Source: Colletotrichum lupini (taxonomy: Eukaryota > Ascomycota > Sordariomycetes > Glomerellales > Glomerellaceae). From it: a stretch of DNA of 64,000 bases. Under the pieces are notes generated by a model. It was not told the origin of the DNA, ran no database searches, and worked only from the letters and a program-made list of their open reading frames with translations. This document shows positions 37,801 through 48,171 of this stretch, in pieces. Location of the stretch: the NCBI RefSeq assembly GCF_023278565.1, contig NC_064672.1, positions 930,001 to 994,000 of the forward strand. Reading direction: 5' to 3'. Positions within the stretch are counted from its first letter, which is position 1, and the number at the start of each line of letters is the position of its first letter. The position numbers and the translations under genes are program-made.

Positions 37801-38893
37801 GAAGAGCTCGGAAGAATCTCTGCACCAGGCTCAGCAACAGTTGGCAATGGCCGGGACGGAGGTTGAACGTCTCAAGGCCTTGGACAGTGTTACCAGAGCA
37901 TCGAAACTCGAAAAGGAGTTGGAGAATGCTCATCAAAGAGTCACCAATCTTACACTCAAGCTTCGCGATACGCAGGTCTCGGCTGCTAACAACGGCCAGC
38001 TTGATCAGGTAGCCGAACAGCTTGCCCAGCTCCAAATACTGAAGGAAGAAGTCAAGCAGCTCAGGTCGAATGGCAAGGCATACGCGGCGGTCAGTAAGGA
38101 CTTCGCAAAAACACTCGAGAGACAAGATGCCACAGAAAACGACGATATTCTCATCTCTGATAGTCTTGTGCTGCCGGAACCAATGCTTCCTGTGTTGCTG
38201 CAGCAAGATGTTTATGATCCTCTAAACGACTTTCAGCCGAGCTCCTCTGACATGCCGCTGATCCGAGCCAGCAAGCGAACGGTTTTTCGCAGTCCTGTCG
38301 AAGAGTCGGAAGATGAGATGCCTGCGCCATCAGTCGAGCAGGAGAAGTCGCAGCGAATGGAGGTCGCCGTTCAGGGATCCAAAATAAGATCGATCCTCCG
38401 CCCCCAGAGAACTCCGGCTGCAAAAGCATCGAAAGGAAGTAACGATACCATGGTCGCGCGCCATGCTGGACACTCTTCGTACAACCGACCCGTGCAAAGT
38501 GCCCCCAAGTCCAGCCAGGAGGCCATCTTGGGTGTCAAGAACAGCCTTGTGGGCAACCGCAAGGCAAACCTTGGCGATTTGACCAACCCTAACGAATGGG
38601 AAAGACTTGACGGACCAGCGAGCTTGTCGGAGCAGCGCGGAACCAAAAGATCTAGCAACGCCCAGCAATGGTCTCGAGGCTCGAAACGGTCCAAACCCTG
38701 CTTCACCGAGAACGAAGACAATCAGGAGACTTCACAGGCCGCGGGAAGCAATAATGAGGACTGTCTCCGGGCTGAACCGCCGGAGCGCAACCAAAGAGAC
38801 GGCAATAGGGTGGCTCCGGTAACCGTGGATGATGATCAAGTTTCCCACCATTTCTTCCCAAGCGCTTCCAAGCCGAATGATGGCACACGTTAA
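34856..38893 (+). CDS. Large coiled-coil protein, unknown function
   Basis: Four exons (34856-36791, about 36839-37070, 37120-37221, 37270-38893) give 1297 residues. The second exon may start at 36842, three bases later; both keep frame. The start ATG sits in an ACCATGG context. Residues 1 to about 430 are disordered, Ser/Gln/Arg-rich. About 440-1050 is almost continuous heptad-like coiled coil (LGQKQQIEELETRLQQYQ, LSLLQHQRDELSQNLAQQG), broken near 700-760 by a hydrophobic patch at the three-intron region. The last 240 residues are disordered and basic, with a possible SKIRSILRPQRTP motif and KRSSNAQQWSRGSKRSKP, which could be a nuclear localisation signal. The layout resembles meiotic transverse-filament, spindle-pole or golgin-type proteins; I cannot choose among them from sequence alone. 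Confidence 0.75.
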
Positions 38894-39246
38894 GGGAGAG
38901 TCCGCAGCTTTAGTATCATCCATCGAGGTTGGTTTTCTTGGACGTGAACTGAATATTTATGTGGGTGGAATCATGCAGAGGAATGCATTTACGCAAGGTT
39001 TGTTCTCTTTTGATAGAATATACAACTAGGTCGCGGCCATCGAAGCCTTCGCTTTCTTTCCGCCTCTGGGGCACAGTCCGACGTGCCAATGCCTTGTCCC
39101 TGACGATAGGTCTGAGGGACTGCAGGTTGATGATGTACAGTTCATCCATGTGGTCTTCGAGCCCCAATCGTATGCCGCCGTGAACGCCGTTTATGGTGAT
39201 ATCAGTGTTGTTACATATGGTGTTGGTATATCGAGAGTGCGCAGGC
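38894..39246. other. Convergent 3' region between the coiled-coil gene and bL33m
   Basis: 353 bases of 3' flank shared by two converging genes. Nothing else recognised. Confidence 0.35.
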
Positions 39247-39620
39247 TCATTTCCCCTTCTTCTTCTGCTCCAAGAAAAGCACCTTTCGCCGAACTATGAA
39301 TACGTTAGCCCTGTTATCCCCATCTCCATCTCATGGTATGTATCCATTGGCGCTCGCCCTGGAGACGAGCACCACGTGTGTCGAACCGAGGAGAAAGGGG
39401 TCGGCATACTGATTGGGTCGTATTTCAGCAAGCTCATGGGTGTTGCTGTTCGGAGACGCTTGACAGTGTAGAAGTAACCAGTCGCGGCCATGGACAAGAG
39501 CCGGACGATCATGACACGGGACTTCGCTGTTGGACACAATCAATTAGCTTGGTGATTTGGAGGAAAGCAGGCAATGCACTTGAATGAAGCTCAGAGGGGT
39601 TGCATACCTTTCTTGGCCAT
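39247..39620 (-). CDS. MRPL39: Mitochondrial large-subunit ribosomal protein bL33m
   Basis: A 58-residue protein in three minus-strand exons: 39608-39620 (13 bases), 39410-39526 and 39247-39293. The joined product starts [19 protein letters not shown], continues [10 protein letters not shown], then MSLLKYDPI and [15 protein letters not shown]. This is the bL33 pattern (basic start, TGYFY-type turn, KYDPxxRxHVLF ending); yeast Mrpl39 is 70 residues. All junctions use GTATGC donors and proper AG acceptors and keep frame. It acts in the mitoribosome large subunit. There is no separate presequence, as is common for this very basic protein. It lacks the four zinc cysteines of some bacterial L33 proteins. 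Confidence 0.88.
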
Positions 39621-40989
39621 CTTGAAGGGGAGTTTGCGCCGCACGCGTTGGATAGCTTGAGGCTTGGACACGGGTGGACGGGATAGCTTCGCAGTATGGA
39701 GACTGGAATTTTGCGGGTGGTGAGAGACTGTCGGCGTGAAAAGGGCCGTTCACCGAGATCTGCGTGTCGGTGAGATTTCGGTGTAGTGGACGTGTACTCC
39801 AGCATCGCTCGATCTCACCAACCAGATGGTGCCAGCTGGCAAGAAGACACCCATTCGATCGCCTGTCAGTGGATAAACTAGTCTCACTCACTTCTCCTTG
39901 AATATCTATCAATAGGAACTTTGCGACGTGATGTTAGTCAAGTGATACATCTTGGAAAGAAGCCAAGCAAAGAGGGGCTAAATGAACCATGGCCGATTGA
40001 GGGACTGTAGCACCTTGCAACGTGAGTATCCGTACCATGGAACTGCAGCTCGGCTTATGCCAGCCTCCAGCGGTCAAGCTGCGCGGTCAGAAGTCTATGT
40101 GATCGTAATCCGAGCAACTGAGATGTTAGTTGGTGGATCTCGTTCAGGGTCCTTTCTCGGTCAATAGCTCTATCCCCGTTGGGGGCCCAGCAACGTTTTT
40201 AGAGCTTGCAGGGACCTGGGCACGAAGCGTCACCGCCAACGATGCCTTTTCCCATGTTCGGACGGTGATGGTTTACGACATTCTGGGTTTGGGCTGCTGG
40301 AGCTTAGGTGGGATTCTTCTTTTTCTTTGCGCGCCGTTCCCTGCACGCGGCCCTTTTTCTTGAGGACGAGCCCGCAGTTTAATCGCGAATATCTAGCCAC
40401 CCCCGACTCCCCCGAGTGGTGGTTCGCCCGCCGACGCCGGGCTTTGAAGGGGTGTGGGCAAAGTGGTTATCTCGCAGCTCGGGTCGCGTTTCTCAACAGA
40501 TGGGCAGGGCCGTGGCCGTGGCCGGAGAAAGCAGCAGTAGCAGCGGCAGGATGGTGAGGAGGAAGGAGGGTGGGCAGGGCGTAATAATTGGCGTGAGCAG
40601 GCAGGATAGGTAGACAAATAAAGAGGAAAGGACATCCCATTCTGTTCCTGTCCTGCCTGCTTTCATGGAGAGTGGTGGTTCAGGAAGGCGTGCACTTTCC
40701 CGAGTCGTGGTTCTGAGACTTTCATTTCGCCGTCGATCGACTGCTTTCCTTTTTTCGCATTCTCAGCTAAACGGGATACGTACTTGACGATCCGGAACCG
40801 CCTCCATACCGCCGAGAGCAGACGGCGTTTCGTCGTGGAATTCTCTTTCTTCGACACCTTTCGAGTCTCGCATTTCCAGTAACGGAGAATACCAACCGAC
40901 TCACCGAATACACCGTACACCGAAGCGGCAATTCTCTCTACGAAACACTACATTTGATACGCCAGCCGATCAGCACAATACGTTCGACG
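39621..40989. promoter_or_regulatory. Divergent region between bL33m and alanine aminotransferase
   Basis: 1.37 kb between opposite-strand starts. The right part carries pyrimidine-rich tracts near 40740-40770 and 40845-40860 that may belong to the distal ALT promoter. No coding frame is supported. Confidence 0.35.
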
Positions 40990-43848
40990 ATGGCGGCGAA
41001 CAGAGTGGCTTGCACTGCGGCCAGGTCGCTGGGAGCACCGAAGAGTCAGGCTGCCGCGAGCCAAGTGCGATTGATGAGCAGCGTAGGCAGATCAAATGGT
41101 ACGTCGCAATGCTGGGCGAATTTTGCTCCCAACTGCTTCAACAAATTCTGTTTGCTTCACATGGGTGTTTGTTCCCAGCCCTGTTCACAAACCAAAAACC
41201 ATTCCTGTATCGTTGAAAGTGAAAGGTTGGTGCAGCTCGAAGCTATCCCAAGCTCGCTTGTCCAGCACCGCTCAAACGGGACAGCTCCCGTCCAAGCTAC
41301 CTGACGATTTCCTCCCCCACCTGTTTTCACTCGCCAGCTTACACCGTACGCCACGTCTCTTTATTCGCCATCCTTCACCGAACAAACGGACAAGGCACTT
41401 GATCATTTTGCTCTCAAGTTCGATCAAGCGCGCTTTACTCCCACGTGGACCCCCACACTTTCCATTCTCCCGCGGCATAGGCAATTGGAGTTTTTTCATC
41501 AAGGCGTCGAGGACTCGGAAATACCCTGGCGGGAGAATCCGTAGAAGCTCTAGCCTCTGGGCGCGCTGACCGGCTTCCCCCTTGTCCTGCCGTCACCGGT
41601 TTCGGACACAGGCCTTTGAGGCAAACCCGCGCCAAACACGACCGGGTCTGATCCACGTCTTCGTCTACGACTCACCAGCAAGTGCTCGGCTGGCGTCCCG
41701 CACTGGAGGGGGCAAACACAGCCCGTCATGGAAGCCATCCCGCGGCAGCACAGAAACGATGCCACGCAGGGTCATGTCTCGTGCCCCCGAAGTCACAGTA
41801 CCAGCCTAAGTAGGCTGGCGACTGTCAGAGTTATTGAATAAGAGCTTCTGCATCGGACGATGACAGGAAGGAGATGCGCTGATTTCCTGTCAACTTTGCC
41901 GTCTTTTTCTTCCCTCTGTCCGTTTAATCCATCAATTAAACATTGCGCACTGTTGTAACGGCCCCCGCGTCCGAGACTCGATTGCTTGTCGATTGCCCTT
42001 CGTTGACGAAGAGCTAAATAAATAGCACTTGAGGTGGCTGCGTACGTTTTCAGGGTTTTCTTGAGACTCATTCTTTTCACCTTTTCTCTAAGCATTTCCA
42101 ACTCCTTTTCTTCTTTGCTCGGCTCTTCCCCGTGTTATCGATCCGAGTCCAGGTGTTTTTCTACCTTGATCTCCACTGTTGCGCGGCAGAAGCCCTTTTA
42201 CTAACTTTTATATGACTCTTGCACAGATACCCCGCGGTCCCCTAAGATCTTCCTCTCCAATACCCCGCCATCTCAGAGGCAACTTTTCTTCAGCAGCAGC
42301 AACAGCCGTTCGTCACCCCACCATCGAACCATGTCTACCACACCGAGCCGTCGGCTGAATGTGCACAACATCAACCAGCATGTTGTTGCTGCCGAGTACG
42401 CCGTTCGCGGCGAGTTGGCCGTGAAGTCGGAGGAATACCGAGCGAAGCTGTCCAAGGGCGACAAGGACCTCCCCTTTGACGCCGTTATCTCGGCCAACAT
42501 CGGCAACCCCCAGCAGCTCGACCAGAAGCCCATCACCTTCTTCCGCCAGGTTGTCAGTCTTCTCGAGAACCCCCTGCTTCTCGAGCGCGAGGATGTTTTG
42601 CAGAACCAGCTCGGATACAAGAGCGATGCCATCGCTCGCGCCAAGTTCCTCTTGAGCAAGGTCGGCTCTGTTGGCGCCTACAGTGCCAGTGCTGGTGTTC
42701 CCGCTATTAAGGAGAGCATTGCAAAGTTTATTGAGCGTATGTCCTCATCTGCCTTCACCTTGGGCCGAGTGTGAAAACTGACAAAGATCTCTGCAGGCCG
42801 CGACGGATTCCCCGCCGATCCCGCCCACATTTACCTCTCTGGCGGTGCCTCTTCCGGAGTCAACACCCTTCTTCACATCATCGCTCAGAACGCTCAAAGC
42901 GGTGTTCTAGTGCCCATTCCTCAATACCCTCTCTACACCGCAACGCTATCAGTTCTCAACGCCACCTGCGTTCCCTACTACCTCGACGAGGCCGCTGGCT
43001 GGGGTACCGACCTGAACACCATCAAGGCTGCTTACGAGAAGGCCACCTCCGAAGGCACCGATGTCCGCGCTATTGTCATTATCAACCCCGGCAACCCAAC
43101 CGGTGCCTCCCTGTCCGAGGATGACATTCGCGCCGTCTACGACTACGCTGCGGAGAAGCAGCTTGTGGTGATGGCTGACGAAGTCTACCAGACCAACGTC
43201 TTCGTTGGCAAGTTCCACTCCTTCAAGAGCGTTCTGCGCAGGCTGCAGAAGGAGACCCCTGGCAAGTACGACGGTGTCGAACTCGCTTCCCTGCACTCCA
43301 TCTCCAAGGGTATGGTTGGCGAGTGCGGTCACCGCGGCGGCTACTTCGAGCTCGTCAACTTCGACCCCGAGGTCGAGGCCAACATTTACAAGTTCGTCTC
43401 CATCACCCTCTGCGCTCCCGTCATCGGCCAGTGCATCGTCGAGCTCATGGTCAACCCCCCCAAGGAGGGCGAGCCGAGCTACGAGCTGTACAAGAAGGAG
43501 TACGACGGCATCTTCAACGGCCTCAAGGAGCGCGCCACCGCCCTCCACAAGGCCTTTGACCAGATGGAGGGCGTCGAGTGCGGCGCGCCCCAGGGCTCCA
43601 TGTACCTCTTCCCCACTATCAAGCTTCCCGCAAAGGCCACCGAGGCTGCCCAGAAGGAGGGCCGCACCGCCGACGAGTTCTACTGCATGCGCATGCTCGA
43701 GGCCACCGGCGTTTGCGTCGTTCCCGGCAGCGGATTCGGTCAAAAGGAGGGCACCCTGCACTTCCGCACTACTTTCCTCGCCCCCGGCACCGACTGGGTC
43801 GGCCGCATCATCAACTTCCACAAGGACTTCATTGAGAAGTACCGGTAA
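40990..43848 (+). CDS. ALT1: Alanine aminotransferase, with alternative mitochondrial and cytosolic starts
   Basis: Exons 40990-41098, 42227-42736 and 42797-43848 give 556 residues (long form). Translation from the internal ATG at 42331 gives 485 residues, the usual enzyme size. It interconverts alanine and 2-oxoglutarate with pyruvate and glutamate using PLP. The enzyme core carries IGNPQQLDQKPITFFRQV, YLSGGASSGVN, VIINPGNPTGASLS, and the PLP-lysine region SLHSISKGMVGECGHRGGYF. The distal exon reads MAANRVACTAARSLG...RLMSSVGRSN, an Arg/Ser/Ala-rich acid-free mitochondrial presequence. It splices in phase across a 1128-bp intron with a strong acceptor (TTACTAAC...TTGCACAG) into a frame fully open to the internal ATG. 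Core identity is firm; the dual-start model is inferred. Confidence 0.9.
41990..42330 (+). promoter_or_regulatory. Putative internal promoter for the cytosolic ALT form
   Basis: Within the long first intron of ALT1, an AT-rich word (AGCTAAATAAATAGCAC near 42010-42026) is followed by a long pyrimidine tract (42069-42125), the usual fungal core-promoter layout. It lies about 200-300 bases before the internal ATG at 42331. Inferred from sequence appearance only. Confidence 0.35.
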
Positions 43849-44430
43849 GCGAGTTTGGTGCAGCAGCTAGTCGATTTTTCTTGTGCGGGGACATTGAAGG
43901 TGCGAGGAGGCCTGTCGCGTTGGATGATAGCGTGGCTGGCAATGCCTGGTATGAAACGAGCCTGGTATGAAACGAACGAATTTGCGTAGTCTTTTTCCGG
44001 AACCACGTATCCAGGGCGGATAAAAGCAGATATCGATGAGCACGTACGAGGCGTAGAGTAGATATCTCGTTTGTTTTAGCAAGATCTCTGGGATTTGGCA
44101 GGTGTTGATGACACTTTATGAGCATAGCTTGCGAGAATAGAAAGATTCCGCTCCCATCAATTCTGCATCCAGACCTTTCACAGTCATCTCATGTGGGCCT
44201 CGGTCAAGCCAAGATTTCTCAAATTGGCTTGTCTAATCCGCAGGTATCATACAGAGAGTTATTGTAGTAGCACACATTTGCTTGCCCCAATCCCCGGTTT
44301 CTATTCGCCGCCTGCCGTTTCTAGCTCGCGCCTTTCATAGTCCCAAGCCTGACTAAAGGACACACGATTGTAAAAGCATTGTGGTAGAAAGCTCTCCGTC
44401 ATTCTTCCAGTCGCCTCGCTCTTTGGCTGA
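43849..44430. other. Convergent 3' region between ALT1 and RPN7
   Basis: 582 bases of 3' flank. A near-tandem duplicate of the word CCTGGTATGAAACGA occurs around 43946-43978. No gene seen. Confidence 0.4.
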
Positions 44431-46010
44431 TTATGCCCGCTCGCTTCCTCTCAAACGCACAGCCTGGCCGTACTTCTGGAGCTTGGTGATAAGCTGATCG
44501 CCCTGGCGGACGACGTCCTGGTACTGCTTGTTCTTGTCGTCGGGGCGGTTGGTCTCGATGACGCCCTTGCCGCTGACGCGGTCGATTGTGCAAGGGATGC
44601 GGCCCGCTGCGATGAACTTGGCGAGGTCACTGGAGATGAAGTTAGATGTCTGATCTGACCGATGCAGCTGAAAGGGAGAGAATCATACCGGTCCAGGAAG
44701 TCAACAGTGACGCCAAAGTCGGTCGCCATTGTCTCCAGGCCAACCACACGGTAGCTCTGGAGGAGCTGCTGGTAGGCGCGCAGACGCATCTCACGGATGA
44801 ACCAGTTCTTGTGCTCGTGGAGGTAGCGGTCCTGGGTGAGGAACGACTCCTCAACCTGGGCGAGAGCCTGGAAGAAATACTTGTACTGGCCGTTGTACAG
44901 GCTGGAGACAAGCTGAGCCAAAGGCGAGAAGTCGATAGCCATCTCGGCCTCGGGCTGGTCGGTGCTTGTTCCGAGAGTTGTCAGGTTCACCGCCGTCTTG
45001 GCAGCGGCGGGCGGTGCGTCGTGCATGGCGTCGTCGGCACCGGGACCGGCGCTGAGAGCACCAGACAGAGCGAGGAGCTTGTCCTCTCCATCACCCAGAA
45101 TGGCCTTGATCTCGGGGGCGTCGACAACCTTGCTCTTGAAGTCGACACGCTTCAGGGACACAGATCCGGCGAGAACGGAGTAGACGACGAGGGAGGAGTA
45201 GGTGCAGAGTTCGTAGCTGGTGAAGGTGGACAAGCTGTCGAGCAGGAGCGGGGCGGCCAAGTTGTATGACCGGACGGTCAAGAGGTAGATGCCCTCGTAC
45301 GCCTTGAGACGGTTGCGACGATCCCAGTCACCACCGGACTCGACCAGGGTCTTTGCGCGCTCAACATGCTTCTTGACAAGAAGCTTGTCGCCGTAGAAGA
45401 GCCCCATGCGGATTATTGCGAGAACCAAGTCGATCTTGGTGCCCAGGATGCCGGTCTTCTCGAAAACGTCTTCGTATGCGGCGATCGCCCGGTCCTGTCA
45501 AAGGGGTCAGTCAGGGTTTCCTTGGTGAGTTGGCAGTCCTTCCAATCGCACCTTGTCACCGACTCTGGCCCAGAACTCCGCGCGCTTGCCCCGCGCGGCC
45601 TGAATCTCCGTCTCGCCAGCCTTCTCAACGGCCTCATCCTCTTCCTTTTGGAACTCTTCCAACTCCTTGTCGTTGTCGGCCTTCAGCTCTTGGTACCTGG
45701 CCTCATCCCAGGGTAGGTTGACTGCGGTGGGGGTGGTCTTGGTGGCAATCATGCCCGCCAGACTCGACTTCCGACTCAGCGGCTTGCCGGGGGTCTGACT
45801 GCCACCCTCGCCAACTTGGTTCAGAATACCCTCAAGGGGGTGTGCGAGGTACCGGTAGAGCGGTGCCATCTTGTGCTCGGTGATGGCATCATTGAGAGCT
45901 TTCGCAGCGGATTGTTGAGATGGCCGGGATGCGTAGGCGTTTGTGAGGGCGAAGACATGCTGGGCGAGAGGAAGGAGAGGGTACTTTGCGTACTGGGGTT
46001 CTGAGCCCAT
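44431..46010 (-). CDS. RPN7: 26S proteasome regulatory subunit RPN7 (PSMD6)
   Basis: Exons 45552-46010, 44689-45494 and 44431-44629 join in frame to 487 residues. Rpn7 is a lid subunit of the 19S regulatory particle. The N-terminus (PQYAKYPLLPLAQHVFALTN) and helical-repeat middle (GTKIDLVLAIIRMGLFYGDKLLVKKHVERAKTLVESGGDWDRRNRLKAYEGIYLL) are characteristic. The PCI domain follows (LLDSLSTFTSYELCTYSSLVVYSVL to FLDRDLAKFIAAGRIPCTIDRVSGKGVIETNRPD). It is about 100 residues longer than human PSMD6; the excess is an early Ser/Pro linker (about 65-95) and an Ala/Asp-rich insert in the middle (GPGADDAMHDAPPAAAKT). Introns carry GTGCGA and GTATGA donors. It diverges from ABD1. Confidence 0.95.
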
Positions 46011-46713
46011 CTTGGCGGTTGATTGTACGAAGGCGTCTGGAAAGGGTCGTGGTCGGTTGCTGAGGAGGGAGAAATCAAAGAGGTTGAGGCTGCGGGATGG
46101 GTTACTGGGTGAGCAAGAGTGATGTCGTTGTATGGTGGTGTTTGGAGCTGGGAGCTCAGGAAAGCCCCCTGCAACCCGCAAGCGTCTGGCCAGAGGCTGA
46201 CGTGATTGGTCTGCTGCCGGGGGTGAGCTTAGTCAAGCCAGCAAGGCTGCAGTGCGACACGTACCGGACCTGCCTGCAAGCACGAGACAGCCCGCACTGC
46301 ACCTACCTACTTAATTGAAATGCCGAATTGCGTTCAAAATATTTCCAAGATGTCAAGTTGGCTATAACCAAACATAAGCAGCATATATGAGGAGACAGCA
46401 TAGTAATCATGAATATTGTTCTTTGGGTCCAGGCTGAGAAAGAGCGTTCGTTTCTAACACCACACCTTCCGTACCTTTAATGAATCCATAGGTGGGTTTT
46501 ACCTTCCTCAGCAGGTACCCCAGTACACTCCCCCTACCTCTTGCGACGCTTCGCAACAGCAGCTTCTGTTCCTCTCCAACAGTTCGCATCAACTTTCTCA
46601 CACCCGTACTTTCACAATCAAATTCTGGAAACAAACACAACAGCCTGCAATACCCCCGGGAGACGAGAATATTTGCCTTTACAAACAAAGAATTCTCACG
46701 TCTAATCGAGACA
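46011..46713. promoter_or_regulatory. Divergent promoter region of RPN7 and ABD1
   Basis: 703 bases between opposite starts. An inverted CCAAT (TGATTGGT) is at 46203-46210. I looked for the GGTGGCAAA proteasome element of yeast and did not see it. A pyrimidine-rich leader precedes ABD1. Confidence 0.4.
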
Positions 46714-48171
46714 ATGGCGGGCTACGACGACGACGATTCGTACGAGCGAGAGTCTCATTCATACGACGCGAAGAAACGCAAAAGATCACAATCGCCCTCG
46801 AGAAACGGCAATTCCTCGCGAAGAGGCAACAAGCGCGAGGATGGAACCGATGAACTTCCCCAACCCTACAATGCGAAGGAGCTTCAGCCCGCTAAGCGCC
46901 GAGCCGTCTCTCCCTCCGAACAGCCTCGCAAGCAGAAGCGACCGGGTGCCCGAGCTCGCATATCCGAGTCTGAAAGAGAGGCCATCCGCCAGAGAGCACT
47001 CGACAGGGAGAAGGAGTTGGAAGCTGCGGCCCACGCTGCAGCTGAGCGTCAGCGCGGCACCAACAACGATGTTGTCACGCAGCATTACAACAGCGTACCA
47101 GAGCGCGGTAGAGACTGGAGACGAACCGACAGCAAGATCAAGGGCCTGCGCGCCTTTAACAACTGGATTAAGAGTTGCATCATTCAGAAGTTCTCGCCAG
47201 ATGAAGACTACACCCCGGGCTCTCGTGAGCCGGGCGCAAAGGAGTTACTCGTGCTTGACGTCGGTTGTGGAAAGGGAGGTGACCTTGGCAAATGGCAGCA
47301 AGCGCCTCAATCAGTAGAGCTCTACGTCGGTCTCGATCCTGCGGATATCAGCATCGACCAGGCTCGAGAGCGTTACCGCCAGATGGGTAGCCGCGGAGGC
47401 GGTGGCAGGGGCGGTAGAGGAGGATACAGACGGCCACCTCCTCGGCTTTTCGAGGCACGCTTCCAGGTCAAGGACTGCTACGGCGAGAACATTGAGGACG
47501 TTGAGATCATCAGACAAGTCGGATTCGACACCAGTCCTCTCAGCCGACGAGGATTCGACGTGGTGAGCATGATGTTTTGCATGCACTATGCCTTCGAGAC
47601 GGAGCAGAAGGCTCGGACCATGCTGCGCAACGTGGCAGGCTCATTGAAGAAGGGAGGTCGCTTGATCGGTTGCATTCCCAACTCTGACGTCCTTGGTGAC
47701 CACGTTCGCAAGTTCAACGAGCAACAGGAAGAGAAAAAGAAGAAGGCCGCAGAGGAACCGCCGCAAGAAGCAGAGGAAGGCGAATTGGAAGATGGCGAAG
47801 CAGACCAGTCGGCAGAGTGGGGCAATTCCATTTATCGAGTCCGATTCCCGGGCAAGACACCTGCAGATGGCGTCTTCCGCCCGGCATTCGGTTGGAAGTA
47901 CAACTTCTTCCTCGATGAAGCTGTCGAAGAGGTCCCCGAGTATGTTGTGCCATGGGAAGTCCTCAGAGCTCTTGCTGAAGACTACAACCTCGAGTTGCAG
48001 TACCACAAGACCTTTATGGAGATTTGGGACGCGGAAAAGGACGATGAGACTTTGGGCCCTTTGAGTGAGAGAATGGGGGTTCGGGAACGTGGCGGTGGAC
48101 GTCTCCTTGTTTCACCAGAGGAGTTGGAGGCGGCGAGCTTCTACACTGCTTTCTGCTTCTACAAGGTTTAA
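46714..48171 (+). CDS. ABD1: mRNA cap guanine-N7 methyltransferase
   Basis: Single exon, 485 residues (yeast Abd1 436). It methylates the 5' guanosine cap of nascent mRNA in the nucleus. Residues 1 to about 125 are a basic disordered extension with several KKRKR-type clusters. The catalytic domain begins at VTQHYNSVPERGRDWR and RAFNNWIKSCII, has the SAM motif LVLDVGCGKGGDLGKW, then the second acidic motif (GLDPADISIDQARERY), FDVVSMMFCMHYAFE, and the C-terminal FYTAFCFYK. An inserted Gly/Arg stretch (GSRGGGGRGGRGGYRR) after motif II and an acidic Lys/Glu insert (EEKKKKAAEEPPQEAEEGE) are lineage decorations. The ATG at 46714 follows an ACA leader; an in-frame extension upstream runs into leader-like Ser/Pro/Thr sequence and was rejected. 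Confidence 0.95.
   Translation: MAGYDDDDSYERESHSYDAKKRKRSQSPSRNGNSSRRGNKREDGTDELPQPYNAKELQPAKRRAVSPSEQPRKQKRPGARARISESEREAIRQRALDREKELEAAAHAAAERQRGTNNDVVTQHYNSVPERGRDWRRTDSKIKGLRAFNNWIKSCIIQKFSPDEDYTPGSREPGAKELLVLDVGCGKGGDLGKWQQAPQSVELYVGLDPADISIDQARERYRQMGSRGGGGRGGRGGYRRPPPRLFEARFQVKDCYGENIEDVEIIRQVGFDTSPLSRRGFDVVSMMFCMHYAFETEQKARTMLRNVAGSLKKGGRLIGCIPNSDVLGDHVRKFNEQQEEKKKKAAEEPPQEAEEGELEDGEADQSAEWGNSIYRVRFPGKTPADGVFRPAFGWKYNFFLDEAVEEVPEYVVPWEVLRALAEDYNLELQYHKTFMEIWDAEKDDETLGPLSERMGVRERGGGRLLVSPEELEAASFYTAFCFYKV

Noticed and set aside
42949..43821. A 290-codon minus-strand frame
   Set aside because: Antisense shadow of alanine aminotransferase caused by codon bias.
46492..46713. An N-terminal extension of ABD1 by 74 residues
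   Set aside because: Leader-like Ser/Thr/Pro sequence; the ATG at 46714 starts the basic extension usual for the family.
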